DNA of 64,000 nucleotides from Hexactinellida sp. DTS-2022 (Eukaryota > Porifera > Hexactinellida). The stretch spans positions 2,574,001-2,638,000 of the forward strand of contig JAPNXP010000016.1 of NCBI GenBank assembly GCA_028753945.1, in the 5' to 3' direction. A program made the translations under genes and the position numbers. The notes under the pieces are model-generated. The model ran no database searches. It was not told the DNA's origin and worked only from the letters and a program-made list of their open reading frames with translations. Shown here one piece after another: positions 42,241 to 52,700 of this stretch. Position 1 is the first letter of the stretch. The number at the start of each line of letters is the position of its first letter.

Positions 42241-42664
42241 TGTGTTTATATTTAGAAAACTAGCAGTTAAGACTTTGGTATATTGTATATGTAAATTACT
42301 TTTTGAGATAGTTATAAGACTTTTATTGATTTGTCTCAGCTAATTTGGATTTTTATTAAGCAACTACAGTACACCCTCGCTAATACGAACTAATAAGTAT
42401 CAGACAAGTATTTCATAAAATGTATTACTTCACTAACAGAAATTTTGAATCAGAACACCGCTGTTCGGATTTGCGATGGTTTTTTTAAAATGTAATTTTA
42501 AGGCATTGGCAAGGTAATTTTAACATTAAAATTCACCTTTGCGAATCCGGGTTTTTATATTGAGCATCTGTTGGCCGATTTATAATTACGCCATAATTAT
42601 AATGGACTAATGGTTTGTTTGAAGACAATAACAAACAACACTTATTTTATAATTATTATTTAGG

Positions 42665-44602
42665 ATGAAAACGGTATATTTGGTTCGCCGTTACTTCTCA
42701 CCTTTGCATTTCCGGAATCTAACAACTTTACAATCCACAGTGGAAATACCAGATCCGATATATGCACAGCCAGATTTCAATAGTCCCATTATTACAGCGC
42801 TTGTAAATCATACTCAACTAACCAAACCAATTCAACAAACAGAGATAAAACAACAAATTGAAAGTAAACAACAAACACAAACTAAACAACAAACAGAAAT
42901 AAAACAACAAACAATTCCTTCTCCACATATTTATGACGTCACACATTATTTAATGTTTGTGAGCAGTTATATTGCGGCCTTGCACAATAATAGAACTTCG
43001 GATTTCGATTTATTTCTTCAGAAATTGGAAGATTGTTGGATTTCAGTTTTCAATTTCATTCAACCAAATTCGAAAAATTGTTTTTTGCTTCACGAAATTG
43101 CTCAATCGAAGAATTTTGAGAAAAATATTTTAAATTTCAAACCTGAATTTAGATTAAAAACCTTCAATTTATTAGCTTTTAATAAATCGGTCGCTCACAT
43201 ACTCCTAGATTTGTCCGATACACTTAGAAAAACTAAATATTTCGGTGTAAGTGAATATGAAAAATTGTCACGAATTCTTTTCAAATTCGGGTTTGTGAAT
43301 CGATTCAAAGTCACAAATTATAATTCTGAGAAATATCGTTACACCAAATTCACTCAACTAATCGAAGAAATGAAATCACAATCACTCACTCCAAGTAAAC
43401 AAATTTGTTTACAAGCAATTGAAAGTTTATTTCACGCAAATGCAAATCCAGGAAAAATAACAGTTCCCTTAATGACCTCAATAATAGACATACAACCCGA
43501 TTTAATTAATAACCCGAGAGTAATAATATTGTCATCCCGTTTATCCGGAAATATCGACATTATACAAGCCACTGAACGTTTGCAATCACAGAATTGTCCA
43601 GTTAACGAATACTCAATTCACCACTTATTATCCGGTATTATTTACGGAGGAAATCTAGAATTAGATTCACAAGGCACTTACGTACCATCGCCTCTTTCTA
43701 TGAAACAAGCATTCCAATTGACCACTAATGAGTTGCTACCTTATATGACAAGCAGTAATATCGATCTATTCATAAAAGCCTGTCAATCCGCTAGCGCAAT
43801 AAGTATGGCACTCAAATTCTATGTAATTATTCGTGACGTAGGTTTATACCCGGGCAAACACGGTTTCGATAATTTAATGTTATTCGTAGCAAGGAACAAA
43901 CGTACTGAAAACGCAGTTATTAATATCTGGACCGATATTTGTAATTTGTATTACGATGTCCCCCCACCTTGGGCCTATCGTACACTTTTAAGAGCTCTCT
44001 GTTATTCTAAGAGGTCAAAGGGTGTCCGGTTATTCAAGAGAATATTAAGCACAGCGATTGAAAAAGATGGAATTTATGAACCTACATCAAGTCACTGGGC
44101 TTGGGATCCTTATATGTGCGCCGCTAAAATAAAAGGTTATAATTGGGCTCGTAATTATGAGGATGTAATTCAGGTTATTACAGACATTAAGGAACTAAAA
44201 GTGCCTTTAATTCCACTTCTTTTGGAAACTTGTTTTATGCCAAATTTCAGTGAAAATCAATTGGAAGCATATCTTCCTTTATTACTGAATTTGCTTTACG
44301 AAACGGAACATACTTTGTGCGCTAAAAGCATGAAGAAAGGAATTATGCATAGTTTGTATCGAACTCAACAGTTGGCGTATAATGCTGGCAAAAGGAATTT
44401 CGGTTACCAAGTGCTTGGGAAAGATATTTCTTTTGATATCGATAATAGCAACGAAAAGGTTAGAAGAAAAGTTAATGATACTATAGCTAGCAGTTTGTGT
44501 AAGTATATCCTCGATGAAAATTATAGATTTAGAATTTCACAAGGCAATAGTATGAAAATGGATATTGAAGAAATTAAGCGTGTTCTCCAAAATACTCAGT
44601 AA
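42665..44602 (+). CDS. Probable mitochondrial helical-repeat (PPR-like) protein, intronless
   Basis: Intact 645-aa ORF. The first 25 residues (MKTVYLVRRYFSPLHFRNLT) are basic, hydroxylated and free of acidic residues, a good mitochondrial presequence. A KQQT/IKQQ internal repeat follows at about residues 57-85. The rest is predicted all-helical, with segments resembling PPR-type hairpins (KFYVIIRDVGLYPGKHGFDNL; WAYRTLLRALCYSKRSKGVR). PTCD3 (mS39) or another mitoribosomal or RNA-binding PPR protein is plausible, but I cannot assign an orthologue. Same strand as GK5, 584 nt downstream of it; no sign of co-transcription. Confidence 0.6.
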   Translation: MKTVYLVRRYFSPLHFRNLTTLQSTVEIPDPIYAQPDFNSPIITALVNHTQLTKPIQQTEIKQQIESKQQTQTKQQTEIKQQTIPSPHIYDVTHYLMFVSSYIAALHNNRTSDFDLFLQKLEDCWISVFNFIQPNSKNCFLLHEIAQSKNFEKNILNFKPEFRLKTFNLLAFNKSVAHILLDLSDTLRKTKYFGVSEYEKLSRILFKFGFVNRFKVTNYNSEKYRYTKFTQLIEEMKSQSLTPSKQICLQAIESLFHANANPGKITVPLMTSIIDIQPDLINNPRVIILSSRLSGNIDIIQATERLQSQNCPVNEYSIHHLLSGIIYGGNLELDSQGTYVPSPLSMKQAFQLTTNELLPYMTSSNIDLFIKACQSASAISMALKFYVIIRDVGLYPGKHGFDNLMLFVARNKRTENAVINIWTDICNLYYDVPPPWAYRTLLRALCYSKRSKGVRLFKRILSTAIEKDGIYEPTSSHWAWDPYMCAAKIKGYNWARNYEDVIQVITDIKELKVPLIPLLLETCFMPNFSENQLEAYLPLLLNLLYETEHTLCAKSMKKGIMHSLYRTQQLAYNAGKRNFGYQVLGKDISFDIDNSNEKVRRKVNDTIASSLCKYILDENYRFRISQGNSMKMDIEEIKRVLQNTQ

Positions 44603-44672
44603 TATTAATATATGTCTGTTAATTAATTAAATATACTTGTAATTTTAATGTTTTTCGAGGGTCTTCTTACTA

Positions 44673-44870
44673 TAGTAGACTCTTGTTAATAGGAACACGG
44701 ATAAGGGAAATATAGTGGATGCCGGTTATAAGAACATCGTCGGGAACTGCATATAATGTTCTTATAACGGAAATAAATTATATAGGGTATATGGCAACCA
44801 TTTTCCAGTAGAATGTTATTATATCCGGTATCTACTGTATTGGTTAAGGAGTACAAGGTTTATTTCCCCT
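44673..44870. mobile_element. Family B fragment carrying a nested family D element
   Basis: Left B sequence to GGGAAATA, then a whole D element (44,714-44,838), then B resumes with TTGGTTAAGGAGTACAAGG. Flanking TA fits the insertion site. Confidence 0.8.
44714..44838. mobile_element. Family D element nested in family B
   Basis: AGTGGATGCCGGTTATAAG start, ATATCCGGTATCTACTG end. Confidence 0.82.
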
Positions 44871-44999
44871 TAATGATCATTAATTAAATAAGTAATTAGA
44901 AAATTAGAAAATGTATGCTAATATTTGTGGAAGCATGAATTCCTTGAAAATAGAGTAAATATAATCTAACTTTTAATTCATAGTCAAGTTGACCAGAGT

Positions 45000-45115
45000 T
45001 GCACGCGGGCCGAAATTTGTAACCGCGGCCCGGCCCGCAGCCCGCAATTTTAATCTAATCCGGCCCGCGGCCTGCTAGAATCCCCCATATATATTTTTGG
45101 CCCGCAATGTACACC
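45000..45115. repeat. CGGCCCG-rich island
   Basis: GCGGCCCGGCCCGCAGCCCG and related CGGCCCG motifs repeated four to five times within about 110 bp, flanked by AT-rich DNA. Likely the end of a DNA transposon with GGCCCGC motifs; class not decided. Confidence 0.5.
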
Positions 45116-45233
45116 ATTAACTATCTTATATATTAAATCACAATGATTTTGTTTGTTTGTTTGTTTCTTTGTTCACTTGCTGTGTGTATTTTTCCTTTGG
45201 TGGCTTAACTAATCCAACATAAATTGTGGATTA

Positions 45234-45390
45234 CAGTAGATGTCGGGTATAAGCACACCGGTTATAAGAACATATCGGATATAAGTACACTATGTTGGGA
45301 AACGGTTGCTATATACCCTGTATAATTTATGTCGGTTATAAGCACATTAAATGCAGTTCCCTACTATGTGCTTATAACCGGCATCCACTG
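45234..45390. mobile_element. Family D element
   Basis: CAGTAGATGTCGGGTATAAG and TATAACCGGCATCCACTG ends, TA flanks. Confidence 0.85.
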
Positions 45391-46051
45391 TATTTGTAAG
45401 TGAGAGTTCTAAGCCCTTTGGAAGCAATGAAACTCTCATCCAATGAATGTATCTTCATTAATTTGAATTGTATGTCCAGCAAACTAAAGGAAGTAAATAT
45501 TAAACACTTTTTGTGTAATTACATTGGGCAATATCATGTTTGCTGAGTATAATTAAAATTATTTTAATACGAGTATATTAGCATAAAGTATTGCAAACAT
45601 TTAATGATGCATTAATATGAAAATAACAATGTGCAATAGTTACAGAATTTTAAAAAAGTAAACATATTAACGACCGAATTCGTTGTCCACATGAAATTCA
45701 CCGTCGTTTAAGGGGTCATTTGCCCATTTATCCCTAGCAACGCAATAATGTCTTAGGAATGTGACAACATTCCTTTCTCGAATTTTGTCCTAAACCCATC
45801 GAGTGACCCCTTGTTCGACTCCCATCAGCTATCTGAGTTTACTTATAAACATAGTGAGACTCTAAAGCGTAATTTCACGCTATTTTACGACAATTTCCTT
45901 ATCAAGTTATTAGCTAGAAACATGTCTAGTCAGGGCACCTAACACATAATGTGACATACCCGACTTAATAAGCACTATAATCCTATAGTTAACTTAACAG
46001 ATTTATATATTGCACGCTTTAATTGCTGTAAAAAGTTCTTTGTGTCAGTGC

Positions 46052-46440
46052 TATTTTAAGGAATTCAAGGGACCAAAAATTGTGTTCATAATAGAGACTT
46101 CATAATAAGCGAACTCAACTTAATACAAACTCTATGTAAGTTGTTAAATTGGGACGATTCACTTTAATATTAAGGAGACAAAAGTTGTCACATTCAGCAG
46201 ACCTCACTACGATTGTATACAAATAATAAAGTTTGTTAGATATCCATAGAATAGATAGAATAGACTTTATTACTGAATTGGAACTGAAAGTGATAGGGCT
46301 TGTTCTTAATAAAAAGTTACGGTATTAATATTAAGCAGACGGAAAATTCTTCACAATAAGCAGACCTTTACTGGAGTTAGTTCCAAACACTATTTTAGTT
46401 CATAATTAAAATACTTTCATATTAAGCAGACTTGACTGTA
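46052..46440. mobile_element. Two degenerate family F elements upstream of tandem-Ig copy 1
   Basis: Pieces at 46,052-46,160 (TTCAAGGGACCAAAAATTG...) and 46,290-46,440 (GGGCTTGTTCTTAATAAA ... GACTTGACTG), with CATATTAAGCAGAC motifs between. Confidence 0.65.
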
Positions 46441-46648
46441 TTTACTTAATGATGTTCGATTTTAGTAAGGTAACTAATTAAATTCTGATTATAACTATGA
46501 CTATAACTGATTATAAGTTGTTAGACTAAGCTATTATTAGTATACACTGTACAGGCCGCTATAAGAAAGTTCTTACAACAAATTATACATTTGTTTTACA
46601 TAAAGTTACAGGAAAATAAGGTGATTTTCATTGTTCATAGAAACTCAC

Positions 46649-46658
46649 TATATAAATA
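46649..46658 (+). promoter_or_regulatory. TATA box of tandem-Ig copy 1
   Basis: TATATAAATA then AG, 72 nt between its end and the ATG at 46,731; the same ATAAATAAG core as at 37,919. Confidence 0.5.
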
Positions 46659-46730
46659 AGAAATGTAAAATGATACAAATAAACATTTATAATTAACATT
46701 CTGAATTACATTGAAAAGTTAAATTACAAA

Positions 46731-47363
46731 ATGCATAATATTTCCATGTTTGAGGATTCTTATTTGTATTATAACCGTACAAACCCGAGTGTAAATAAAC
46801 TGTCCTTAATAGAAGAACCAAAGGATTTATATGTGGAATTAGGTGAACACGTTAACTTAATTGCAAGAGCTCATTCATCTAACCCAACAACCTTATCGTA
46901 CCAATGGTATGACCAATACGGACATGCAATCTACAATAAAAATACGAGTAATCTGTTCATCAGCCCAATTCAGCATAAAGATTTCGGGAACTATCGATTG
47001 GGAATATTCGATTTGTATTCTGAGGATTTTATCTTTACTCGATGGGTTAAACTTTTTAGGAAATATAGAAATCCAAAATTCTGTTCTGAAATTAACTTTT
47101 CAAACCCATCACTGCCGCGTCAGAAAACCGAATTAATCGGAGGCGAATATTCTACCGGAGACACAATTATTCTTTGTGCGGAGTTTCAAAATGCCTCCGG
47201 TTATAACTGGTATAAAGACGGTCATAGATTGTGCTATTGCAATGGAAATACGCTTGTAATACATAATGCTAATAGGTATAACAGTGGGTTGTATGAATTA
47301 GGTGCAATAAACCATTATTCAGGGGTAATGGTGACATGTGAAACAAGTGTAAATATACAGTAA
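46731..47363 (+). CDS. Tandem Ig protein resembling MALT1 Ig1-Ig2 (copy 1), intronless
   Basis: Intact 210-aa ORF with a TATATAAATA box at 46,649. Two Ig-like modules: residues 25-108 (EEPKDLYVELGEHVNL, YQWYDQYGHAIYNKNTSNLF, KDFGNYRLGI, FTRWVKL) and 133-208 (YNWYKDGHRL, GNTLVIHNANRYNSGLYEL). Order, spacing and the QW...IPN..SnL...kDfGfY...W pattern recall the Ig1-Ig2 pair of the paracaspase MALT1, including the Trp after strand G of the first module. The first module lacks the canonical disulfide cysteines. There is no signal peptide or membrane segment, so a cytoplasmic protein is likely. Death and caspase-like domains are absent. Probable binding module of unknown partner. Paralogue at 56,017. 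Confidence 0.75.
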   Translation: MHNISMFEDSYLYYNRTNPSVNKLSLIEEPKDLYVELGEHVNLIARAHSSNPTTLSYQWYDQYGHAIYNKNTSNLFISPIQHKDFGNYRLGIFDLYSEDFIFTRWVKLFRKYRNPKFCSEINFSNPSLPRQKTELIGGEYSTGDTIILCAEFQNASGYNWYKDGHRLCYCNGNTLVIHNANRYNSGLYELGAINHYSGVMVTCETSVNIQ

Positions 47364-49203
47364 ATAATTTTTTTTGAGTGATATTTTCATTAACTATCCA
47401 CTAATTGCATGTAAACAACAACAAAAACAAGTTTGTAACAAAATTCACTCAAATATACTGTATTATTATTTTACAATTTCTTCATTTTTCCCTTCTGAAT
47501 AATGTTTGCTTCTGAAATACAATAAAATTCAATTTTCATTAATTTTATTTTATGATCTTTTCCACTGTATTTTCATTATTTCTTACTTGCTTTGTAGAAC
47601 AATTATTTTCATTCTTTTTTCATTCCAATATTTGAGATTTTTGTATCTTGTATCAACAAATAAATATTCCTTGCAATTATTATTTTAGGAAACTAACTTT
47701 ACATTAGTTGCTTTTATATATATTTGCAAATTGAGAATAGTCTACTGTGCATAATAAGCTAGTATTACACAATTACTAATTGCAATAATTTATATAATCA
47801 TTGTAGGTAATACAATTAACCACATATCCACATAATTCTCTTTATAATTTCCCTTATACGTACCTAAGTTTATTTTGATATAACTATCAGAATATTACGT
47901 CATTTTCTACTATTATGATTTTTCATAACATAAGTTATAACATCTACCTTCTATGGTTATGCCATATACTAAATTAGTTAATTTCGTACTAACGAGGTTC
48001 TACTGTATACATAGTACGTATAATTCAATGGACTTTCCATGGTTATAATAGGCTTTGTAATAATCTCCGATTAAATCCAGGTTAATTAATTATGGGGATA
48101 GTTTAACTTATTATACTGACTTTGAATAGCCTCTAATACTAATACAGTCAGGTCTGCTTATTATGAACAAGATTTCGTCTGCTTAATATGAAGATTTTTT
48201 ATTATGAATAAGCCCTAAGGTCCCAATTTAACAACTTACATAAGGTTTGTATTAAGTTGAGTTCGCTTATTATGAAGTCTCTCTATTATGAACACAATTT
48301 TTGGTCCCTTGAATGTTCATAATAAAAGCACCTGACTGTATTTTGAATAAGTCTGCTTTTGTAATTACATAACATAATTTTAGCAACATTTAGTCTTTAG
48401 GTTTGGAAATTTTTTTCTGGAAATTTAGGATAAAAATTTCCTGAATCGTATATTCCGGATATTAGGCGTTTAAAATTCCCGAATACTTTTGTTCAGGAAA
48501 TTAGTCATTTTCATTTAGACTGACCATTAATTAACACTGGCTTTATAACGTACAGTCAGATTGTGAAATTACATTGGAATTATCAATTATTAACCTTAGA
48601 GCAATAAGCTTAATTAAAATTGCATAATCATATTAATTAAGAATTATATGATTCGTGAAGTAATTTTCAGGGTTTTATACAGGATTTTTTGTGGGAGGGA
48701 TTAGGATTCATTCTAGCAAAATTTTCTGTGCGCCTAGATTTAATTTGAGCGCCTAAATTACCGATTTTGTATTAAGTCAATGGGAGTTACTCTCGAATTT
48801 CGCGCGCCTAGAAAAGATTGTTTCTCACCCCTTATAAAACGGTGGTTACTTTCAAACGTTACGTATCGTAAATTCCAGGAAATTGGACATGTCACGTTTT
48901 TTTTTTTTAACATTCTGCGATACAAAGAATAGTATTTGGGTACCTTGATAGATATTATTTATATTCAGATTTATATTTAAATCTTTTATTACAAATATAT
49001 TTGTTTTATCCACTTTCACTTTGAATTGAAATTAAATTAACTTTTAGTTTGACTTTCACATTCCGGGAAAACGAAGGGTCAATTGATTATAGATTGCATA
49101 TTATTTACATATCATGTAGAGTTGGCTGTATTAATCAGAAAAAGGATCATAATCTTTTGGTAGAAGTCTATCAAATGATTCAAATCCTGATCCCCTAGCT
49201 TTA
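47364..49203. other. Intergenic region between tandem-Ig copy 1 and RBM25
   Basis: One full F element, a family A tip at 47,985-48,006 and a family P fragment; otherwise AT-rich with only chance ORFs. Confidence 0.55.
48145..48338. mobile_element. Family F element, reference copy
   Basis: CAGTCAGGTCTGCTTATTAT start, AAAAGCACCTGACTG end, TA flanks. Internal GCTTATTATGAAC motif four times and the palindrome-like AAGCCCTAAGGTCCC block. Confidence 0.87.
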
Positions 49204-49472
49204 TTGAATATAACTTCGTTACGAATCTGTTCGCCTTATCCGGAATTCGAGCTAACTAATATCATTTGTATTGAAAAGGCTTTGAAGTTGACTGAAATAC
49301 CCATTGAATAGCCATTATAAATTATAAGGGAGCTGATTTTGTGGAACTGTTTGTTCGTATTACCCGGAAATTCGTACTTATGTCATGAAAGTTATACTAT
49401 AATACCTATAATTATATCTATCACATTCGTATTAAAATTAACCGTGTTCCTAATAACGAGGTTTTACTATAT
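49204..49472. mobile_element. Family A-related element, degenerate
   Basis: Contains GTTCGCCTTATCCGGAATTC, ACTGAAATACCCATTGAATA and an ACGAGGTTTTACTAT end; the left end is decayed. Related in its centre to 17,400-17,573. Confidence 0.6.
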
Positions 49473-49489
49473 ACGTGTACATCAGGGTC

Positions 49490-49672
49490 TTGTACAGCAA
49501 TTTGAGGATACGCTCCTTTTCAGTATCCAAGCAAATTTTCATGCTCGTAATTCACTAATTTAGTGTTATGGTATAGGAGAAGATGTAAAATTTTCGCGCT
49601 CCTAAACATAGAATTTACCCAAATCATACGCCTAGAGGAGCGTCTCGCGCTCCTGGATAATTCCTTGGTACA
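49490..49672. repeat. Family M repeat just upstream of RBM25 ATG
   Basis: Ends GGAGCGTCTCGCGCTCCTGG then ATAATTCC, 46 nt before the RBM25 start codon; likely in its promoter or 5' UTR. Confidence 0.7.
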
Positions 49673-49717
49673 TACATTGTTGAATATCTCCCACTCATTA
49701 TAATTACTAGAGAGTAT

Positions 49718-52700
49718 ATGAGTAGATTCGAGCCCCCCCGTCCGCGCTACATGCTCCCGGGTCCTCGCGCCCCCCCCTACCCTCCTCGCGGCGGCATGTA
49801 CCCTCCCCGCGGCGCCCGGGGCCCCCCGCCCCCCCGCTTCGACAGGCCCTACGGCCCCTACGAATCGGAACCGAGAGACGAGTACGAAGATCAATACGAA
49901 GAAGAGTTTCAGCGTAGTTACCATGATGGCGCAGAGGAATTCCAGGAGTATTACCCCGAGCAGCAACAAATGGGACCACCTTTGGGCCCGCCTAACTTCG
50001 ATAGAGGTCCCATGGGGAACAGAGCCATGTGTCCCCCTAGAGGGCAGATGTACCCTCCGCCCCCCGAGCAAATGATACCTCCCATAAACCAACCTGCCAA
50101 CTTGAGGTTTGTTAATAATTGTTTAATTAAACTGTGGATTACTTTATTTTAAATATTCATACATTATGATACATATAATTATACTACAGTAGATATCGGA
50201 TATAAGAACACTATGTTGGAAAACGGTTGCCATATACCCTATATAATTTTTGTCGGTTATAAGCACATTAAGTGCAGTTCCCGACGATGTGCTTATAACC
50301 GGCATCCACTGTATTATATATTCAGGTCTACTGATTGTGAACAATATTTCGTCTGCTAATATTGAGTTTTTTTATTATGATTCATGAACACCATTTTTGG
50401 TCCCTTGAATGTTCATAATAAAGAACCTAACTATACATATATTATATTCCCATAGATATGAGCCTGACAATATATTATATTCCCATAGATATGAGCCTGA
50501 CAATATGGAGGAGAAGAACAGGATCCCAGATGTCCCTACCCTAGAGATGATAAGGCCCCCAGGAATGCCTCCCGGACTGCCCCCTATGCTGGGGCTCCCG
50601 CTGCTCTCCTCTCCGGCCGGAATACCCCTGCCCCCCATGCCCCCCCTAATGCCCAATATGCCCAATATGCCTAATATGCCCCCGCGTGAGTTGTGCTAAT
50701 TAGTGGACCAGGGATATTAATTAATTACAGTTATTTAATGCAGTAGACTCTCGTTAGTTGAACTTAGTTCGTCAGTATTATTTAATGCAGTAAACTAATA
50801 TTAGTCAGTATTAATAATTTTTCTGCTTAATTGTACCAATAAACACTTAATTGTACAAAAAAACCAATAAACACGGTCCACTAGATATTCCTACTAATAA
50901 TTATATTATTTATGCTAATACTACTCGATTTTTTTTTTTTTGAAAAAATACTAGGCTTACTTCTAAACGTCAATTTCGACACCTATAAAACTGAGCTTTA
51001 TTATTGTTATTATTATTGTTGTTGTTATTATTGTTATTATTGTTGTTTTTATTATTGTTGTTATTGTTGTTATTGTTGTTGTTGTTGTTGTTGTTGTTGT
51101 TATTGTTGTTGTTTACAGTTCGCCTGCCGGTGCCTGTGGTTGCCGGACACCCCCAGCTGGCTATTCTCCCTCTGGTTATGCAGGAAGAGATGCAGTCAGC
51201 TGAGAGCCTACTCCTCCCTTCTGTACACACCAGGATAGACCAAATAGTCAGTTGTATCAATGTATAGTCATTGTTAGTCATTGCTTAGTCATTGTATAGT
51301 CATTGTATAGTCATTGTATAGTCTCATTGCATATGGGTAAAATAATTCGGTTAATACATTAGTCGTTGACACACAAGGATTTATCCAGGAGCGCGAGACG
51401 CTCCTTTTAGAGCATGATTTTTGGATAATTTTAATTAGGAGCGCGAAAATTTAGAAAAATCTCCTATATACTGTATAAACACTGGTTGTATAATTGTATA
51501 GTAGATACAGTATAACCTCGTTAGTACGGACACGGTTAATGCGAACACTATTTCAGTCCCCTTCAAAGCCTTTCCAATACAAATGATATTGCTTAATACA
51601 AATTCCGGATAAGGCGAACACATTTTGACGGTCCCCTGGTGTTCCTACTAACGAGGTTCTATTTTGTGACTAGCTACGTATAATATAATCTATTTCCAAT
51701 TTATTTTATAAGTCAGACAGTATATTATTAATTTCATTTTGCTATTAGGAATCAGTGACAGAAGAGACAACAAAAATTACTCTCCTCGAGACTCAAATTC
51801 CAAATCAAGTTCCTATTCAAGTTCCAATTCCAATTCAAGTTCCAATTCAAGTTCCAATTAATATTCAAGTTCCAATTCCAATTCAAGTTCCAATTCAAGT
51901 TCCAATTAATATTCAAGTTCCAATTCAAATTCAAATTCCTATTGATGCCACACCTGCCCCTGAAGTTATCAACAACAACAACACCTCACTAACAACAACA
52001 ACAACAACAGCTCTGACACCAGTAGCTCCTCACATTATCCAGGATGCTATAATACTATCAGAACCCTGCGTCATACAAGCAGATGCAACCGTTAGCACTT
52101 ATCCCATTATTCCACTCGGGCTAAGCGACGGACAGGGGCTACAGTTAGATGTGAGTTGTTAGTTATTAGACTCTTGCTATACAAACCTGTGTATTACAGT
52201 AGTTAGTTAGACTCTTGCTATACAAACCTGTGTATTATAGTAGTTAGTTAGTCTCTTGCTATACAAACCTGTGTAATATACAGTTAGATGTGAGTTGTTA
52301 GTTATACAAACCTGTGTATTATACAGTAGTTAGTTAGACTCTTGTTATACAAACCTGTGTAATATACAGTAGTTAGTTAGACTCTTGTTATACAAACCTG
52401 TGTAATATACAGTTAGATGTGAGTTGTTAGTTATTAGTTTCTTGCTATACAAACCTGTGTATTATACAGTAGTTAGTTAGACTCTTGCTATACAAACCTG
52501 TGTAATATACAGTTAGATGTGAGTTGTTAGTTATTAGTTTCTTGCTATACAAACCTGTGTATTACAGTAGTTAGTTAGACTCTTGCTATACAAACCTGTG
52601 TATTACAGTAGTTAGTTAGACTCTTGCTATACAAACCTGTGTATTACAGTAGTTAGTTAGACTCTTGCTATACAAACCTGTGTATTATAGTAGTTAGTTA

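Larger units (their letters stand above)
44871..46648. other. Intergenic region upstream of tandem-Ig copy 1
   Basis: CGGCCCG island, a TTTG run at 45,147, one D and two degenerate F elements. At 45,670-45,960 there is element-free unique-looking sequence, somewhat richer in GC, without a convincing ORF. Confidence 0.5.

Noticed and set aside
49520..50092. 190-aa minus-strand ORF
   Set aside because: Antisense of RBM25 exon 1, open because of its GC-rich Pro/Gly codons; part lies in family M.
50912..51281. ORFs of YCCCYC, NNNN and LLLL type
   Set aside because: Translations of the TTG/TTA microsatellite before RBM25 exon 3; only the exon 51,119-51,246 frame is coding.
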